A DNA stretch of 15,972 nucleotides from Candidatus Bathyarchaeota archaeon. Lineage in GTDB: Archaea > Thermoproteota > Bathyarchaeia > 40CM-2-53-6 > RBG-13-38-9. The notes under the pieces are model-generated. The model made no database searches, was not told the origin of the DNA, and was given only the letters and a program-made list of their open reading frames with translations. Below, one piece after another: positions 14,553 to 15,972 of this stretch. Numbering within the stretch: the first letter of the stretch is position 1; each line of letters opens with the position of its first letter. The position numbers were made by a program, and so were the translations under genes. The stretch lies in the NCBI GenBank assembly GCA_026394315.1, contig JAPKYM010000292.1, forward strand, positions 1 to 15,972, in the 5' to 3' direction.

Positions 14553-14819
14553 TTATGGTCTTTTCTGAGCTTCAACAGAAAGTTCAATAATTTCTCTAAA
14601 GATGCGTTTGATCAGCTCTGGATCAAGTTTGAAACCTTCGGCCTTTGAGCCAATCTTAGTCAGCAGTTCTCTTTCCCTTTGCTCGTCTCGAATGGGCAGA
14701 CCCTTGTCAAATTTGACCTTGGCAATCTTCTTTGCTATGTTGACACGAGCTTTCAATAGCTCTAGTATCCGGTCATCGAGTCTGTCTATCTATTGTCTGA
14801 AGGCCGCCAACGACTCCAA
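14553..14819 (-). CDS. aroQ: Chorismate mutase, AroQ type, with an in-frame TAG at codon 10
   Basis: The enzyme rearranges chorismate to prephenate. From TTG 14819 (GGAG 11 bases upstream) the frame reads MESLAAFRQ, TAG (14792-14790), then IDRLDDRILELLKARVNIAK, KIAKVKFDKGLPI, RDEQRERELL and a last helix ending SVEAQKRP. The length, 88 codons before the stop, is normal for a stand-alone AroQ mutase. The active-site set is visible: the first-helix Arg (R8), Arg in LLKARV, Lys in KIAKVK, Arg in RDEQRE, and Gln near the end. Other AroQ proteins usually have Lys or Glu where the TAG stands. Starting after the TAG, for instance at TTG 14756, would lose the first-helix arginine and most of helix 1. 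Gene context, between aroC and tyrA, supports the identity. Confidence 0.83.
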
Positions 14820-14822
14820 GTC

Positions 14823-14927
14823 TCATTCGACTCCAGTGGCTCTCGGGAATACTTCTGGGTACATGAGATTGTCGGGAAAGATCGTCCCTCGGACTGCTCC
14901 AAAGACAGGAATATGCTTGTTAATCAT
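14823..14927 (-). other. Short unassigned open frame between aroC and aroQ
   Basis: The 178-base gap between the aroC stop and the aroQ start holds a 34-residue frame from ATG 14927 (MINKHIPVFGAVRG to FPRATGVE). It is open without a start codon back to a TAA near 14988, and it is in the same frame as aroQ, separated by a TGA at 14825-14823. There is no Shine-Dalgarno site before the ATG. I do not recognise the sequence. It may be chance, a leader peptide, or the remnant of a gene lost by deletion. Confidence 0.2.
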
Positions 14928-14997
14928 ATGTGATTCATGTCTTCCTGCGAAAGTTCTCTTATGTTCACTAGGATCAAATAGCGCGTCTTACTGTGAA

Positions 14998-15972
14998 CTA
15001 TTTCCTCTTCAAATCGATCCATTTCTTATCCAGTCTTGCCATGCCTTCCCAGCCGCGGTCCATGAACAAAGCGTCCAAGACAGTGATTGCGGCCATCGCT
15101 TCAATAACGGCGTAGATTCTACCAAGCAATGTCGCATCTCTTCGGGTTATGGGGCTTATCTTCTCTTCTTTCATTGTTCGCATGTTTATCGACGGCTGTT
15201 CCACAGAAACGGTCGGTGTTGGTTTGACTGCCACTCTGACGATTACGTCTTCGCCATTTGTTATTCCTCCGAGCACCCCACCGGAGTTGTTTGTTCTGAA
15301 TCTGACTTTACCGTTTTTCATGTAGGGATGATCGTTGAATTTGGAGCCTTTCATATTTCCGCACTTAAATCCTGCTCCGAACTCCACTCCTTTGACCGCC
15401 CCTATGCTCATTATCGCATGGGATAGTATGGCGCTAAATTTGTCAAATACGGGCTCGCCTAGGCCGGCTGGGATATTATGAATGATGAGCTCGATTATGC
15501 CTCCAGCGGTATCCCCTTCTTTCTTTACTTCGAGGACTTTCTCTATCATTTTCTTTGCTGCCTCGAGGTCTGGGCAGTTTATCTCATTCTTTCGATAGTT
15601 CTTCTTGATCTCTTCAAAGCTCATGTCTTTGGCGCGTATTCCCATGCATTCTTTTGTGTAGGCGATTATGTCGACGTTCTCTCGTGCAAGAATGATCTTT
15701 GCTAGTGCGCCTGCAGCGACCCTCCCGACGGTCTCTCTTCCGGAGGCTCTCCCCGCGCCGCACCAGTCCGCCCATTCTCCGCATTTAAGGAAGAATGTGT
15801 ACTCGGCGTGGCCTGGCCTGATTAGGTCTTTGAATTCACGATACTGGTCTATGTGAACCTGTTGTGTGTCAACATTGTAGACAATCATTCCGACAGGAGC
15901 GCCTGTTGTAACCTTGTCTTGGCCGATTCCAGCAAAGATGTGAACCTGATCTGTTTCTTTTCTCGGAGAATC
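14998..15972 (-). CDS. aroC: Chorismate synthase, 5' end outside the window
   Basis: The last 324 residues of chorismate synthase, which converts 5-enolpyruvylshikimate 3-phosphate to chorismate using reduced FMN. The frame is open to the right edge of the window, so the N-terminal 40-50 residues, including the first conserved His, lie beyond 15972. The ATG at 15888 is internal. Visible family motifs are DLIRPGHAEYT, GAGRASGRETVGRVAAGALAK, FRTNNSGGVLGGITNGEDV, VRVAVKPTPTVS, and a C-terminal RRDATLLG with VIEAMAAITVLDALF. The segment KCGEWADWCGAGR is less standard than the usual RD-x-RGGGR. It leads the minus-strand operon with aroQ and tyrA. The stop is TAG. Confidence 0.92.
   Translation of the reverse strand, partial: DSPRKETDQVHIFAGIGQDKVTTGAPVGMIVYNVDTQQVHIDQYREFKDLIRPGHAEYTFFLKCGEWADWCGAGRASGRETVGRVAAGALAKIILARENVDIIAYTKECMGIRAKDMSFEEIKKNYRKNEINCPDLEAAKKMIEKVLEVKKEGDTAGGIIELIIHNIPAGLGEPVFDKFSAILSHAIMSIGAVKGVEFGAGFKCGNMKGSKFNDHPYMKNGKVRFRTNNSGGVLGGITNGEDVIVRVAVKPTPTVSVEQPSINMRTMKEEKISPITRRDATLLGRIYAVIEAMAAITVLDALFMDRGWEGMARLDKKWIDLKRK

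Noticed and set aside
14602..15426. A long open frame on the plus strand opposite aroC and aroQ.
   Set aside because: It is antisense to conserved chorismate synthase and mutase sequence, has no recognisable protein pattern, and is best read as a shadow of the real genes.
1..15972. CRISPR arrays, tRNA or rRNA genes.
   Set aside because: Reading by eye found no regularly spaced repeats, no tRNA-like cloverleaf and no rRNA signature. A covariance-model scan was not possible.

Overview
This window is archaeal. It carries a GatD/GatE pair (archaea-specific tRNA-dependent amidotransferase), ribosomal protein S30e (found in eukaryotes and mainly TACK-type archaea), a NurA/HerA pair, an archaeal-type Elp3, AT-rich TATA-like boxes just upstream of genes, and many TTG/GTG starts behind strong Shine-Dalgarno sites inside operons. 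A TACK-superphylum archaeon, for example a Bathyarchaeia-like lineage, fits best. That placement is inference; no rRNA gene is present to confirm it.

Layout, left to right. (1) Positions 1-375: the right end of an IS200/IS605-type element with the C-terminal part of TnpB, landing about 40 bases upstream of a beta-hydroxyacid dehydrogenase gene (417-1304). (2) 1419-6170: four paralogous small proteins, each with an N-terminal strand-rich segment and a C-terminal winged helix. The last three run in tight operon order into nurA and herA. HerA appears to start at a CTG codon directly after the nurA stop. (3) 6199-7156: a PyrK-like flavin/[2Fe-2S] subunit that lacks its central nucleotide-binding segment, then S30e. 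(4) 7158-8512, minus strand: a membrane-anchored glutaminyl-cyclase-like M28 hydrolase and a small membrane zinc-ribbon protein. (5) 8585-13279, plus strand: elp3 (with an internal deletion), gatD and gatE (with an in-frame TAG). (6) 13315-15972, minus strand: an aromatic amino-acid operon reading aroC (its 5' end lies outside the window), aroQ (with an in-frame TAG), tyrA and a small cysteine-rich protein.

Two themes stand out. First, the winged-helix/NurA/HerA island is the best candidate for an uncharacterised system: DNA-end processing or defence, with several DNA-binding paralogues instead of the Mre11/Rad50 neighbours often seen. The gap before nurA holds two hairpins, and a palindrome lies upstream of the operon promoter. 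Second, four conserved housekeeping-type genes are damaged in one 9-kb stretch: pyrK and elp3 have internal deletions, gatE and aroQ each have one early in-frame TAG. The possible explanations are amber suppression or recoding (for the TAGs only), real gene decay, or assembly/amplification error. TAG also ends 7 of the 19 genes whose stop codon is visible, which argues against wholesale UAG recoding. No rRNA, tRNA or CRISPR array was recognised, and no gene-free stretch exceeds 300 bases.
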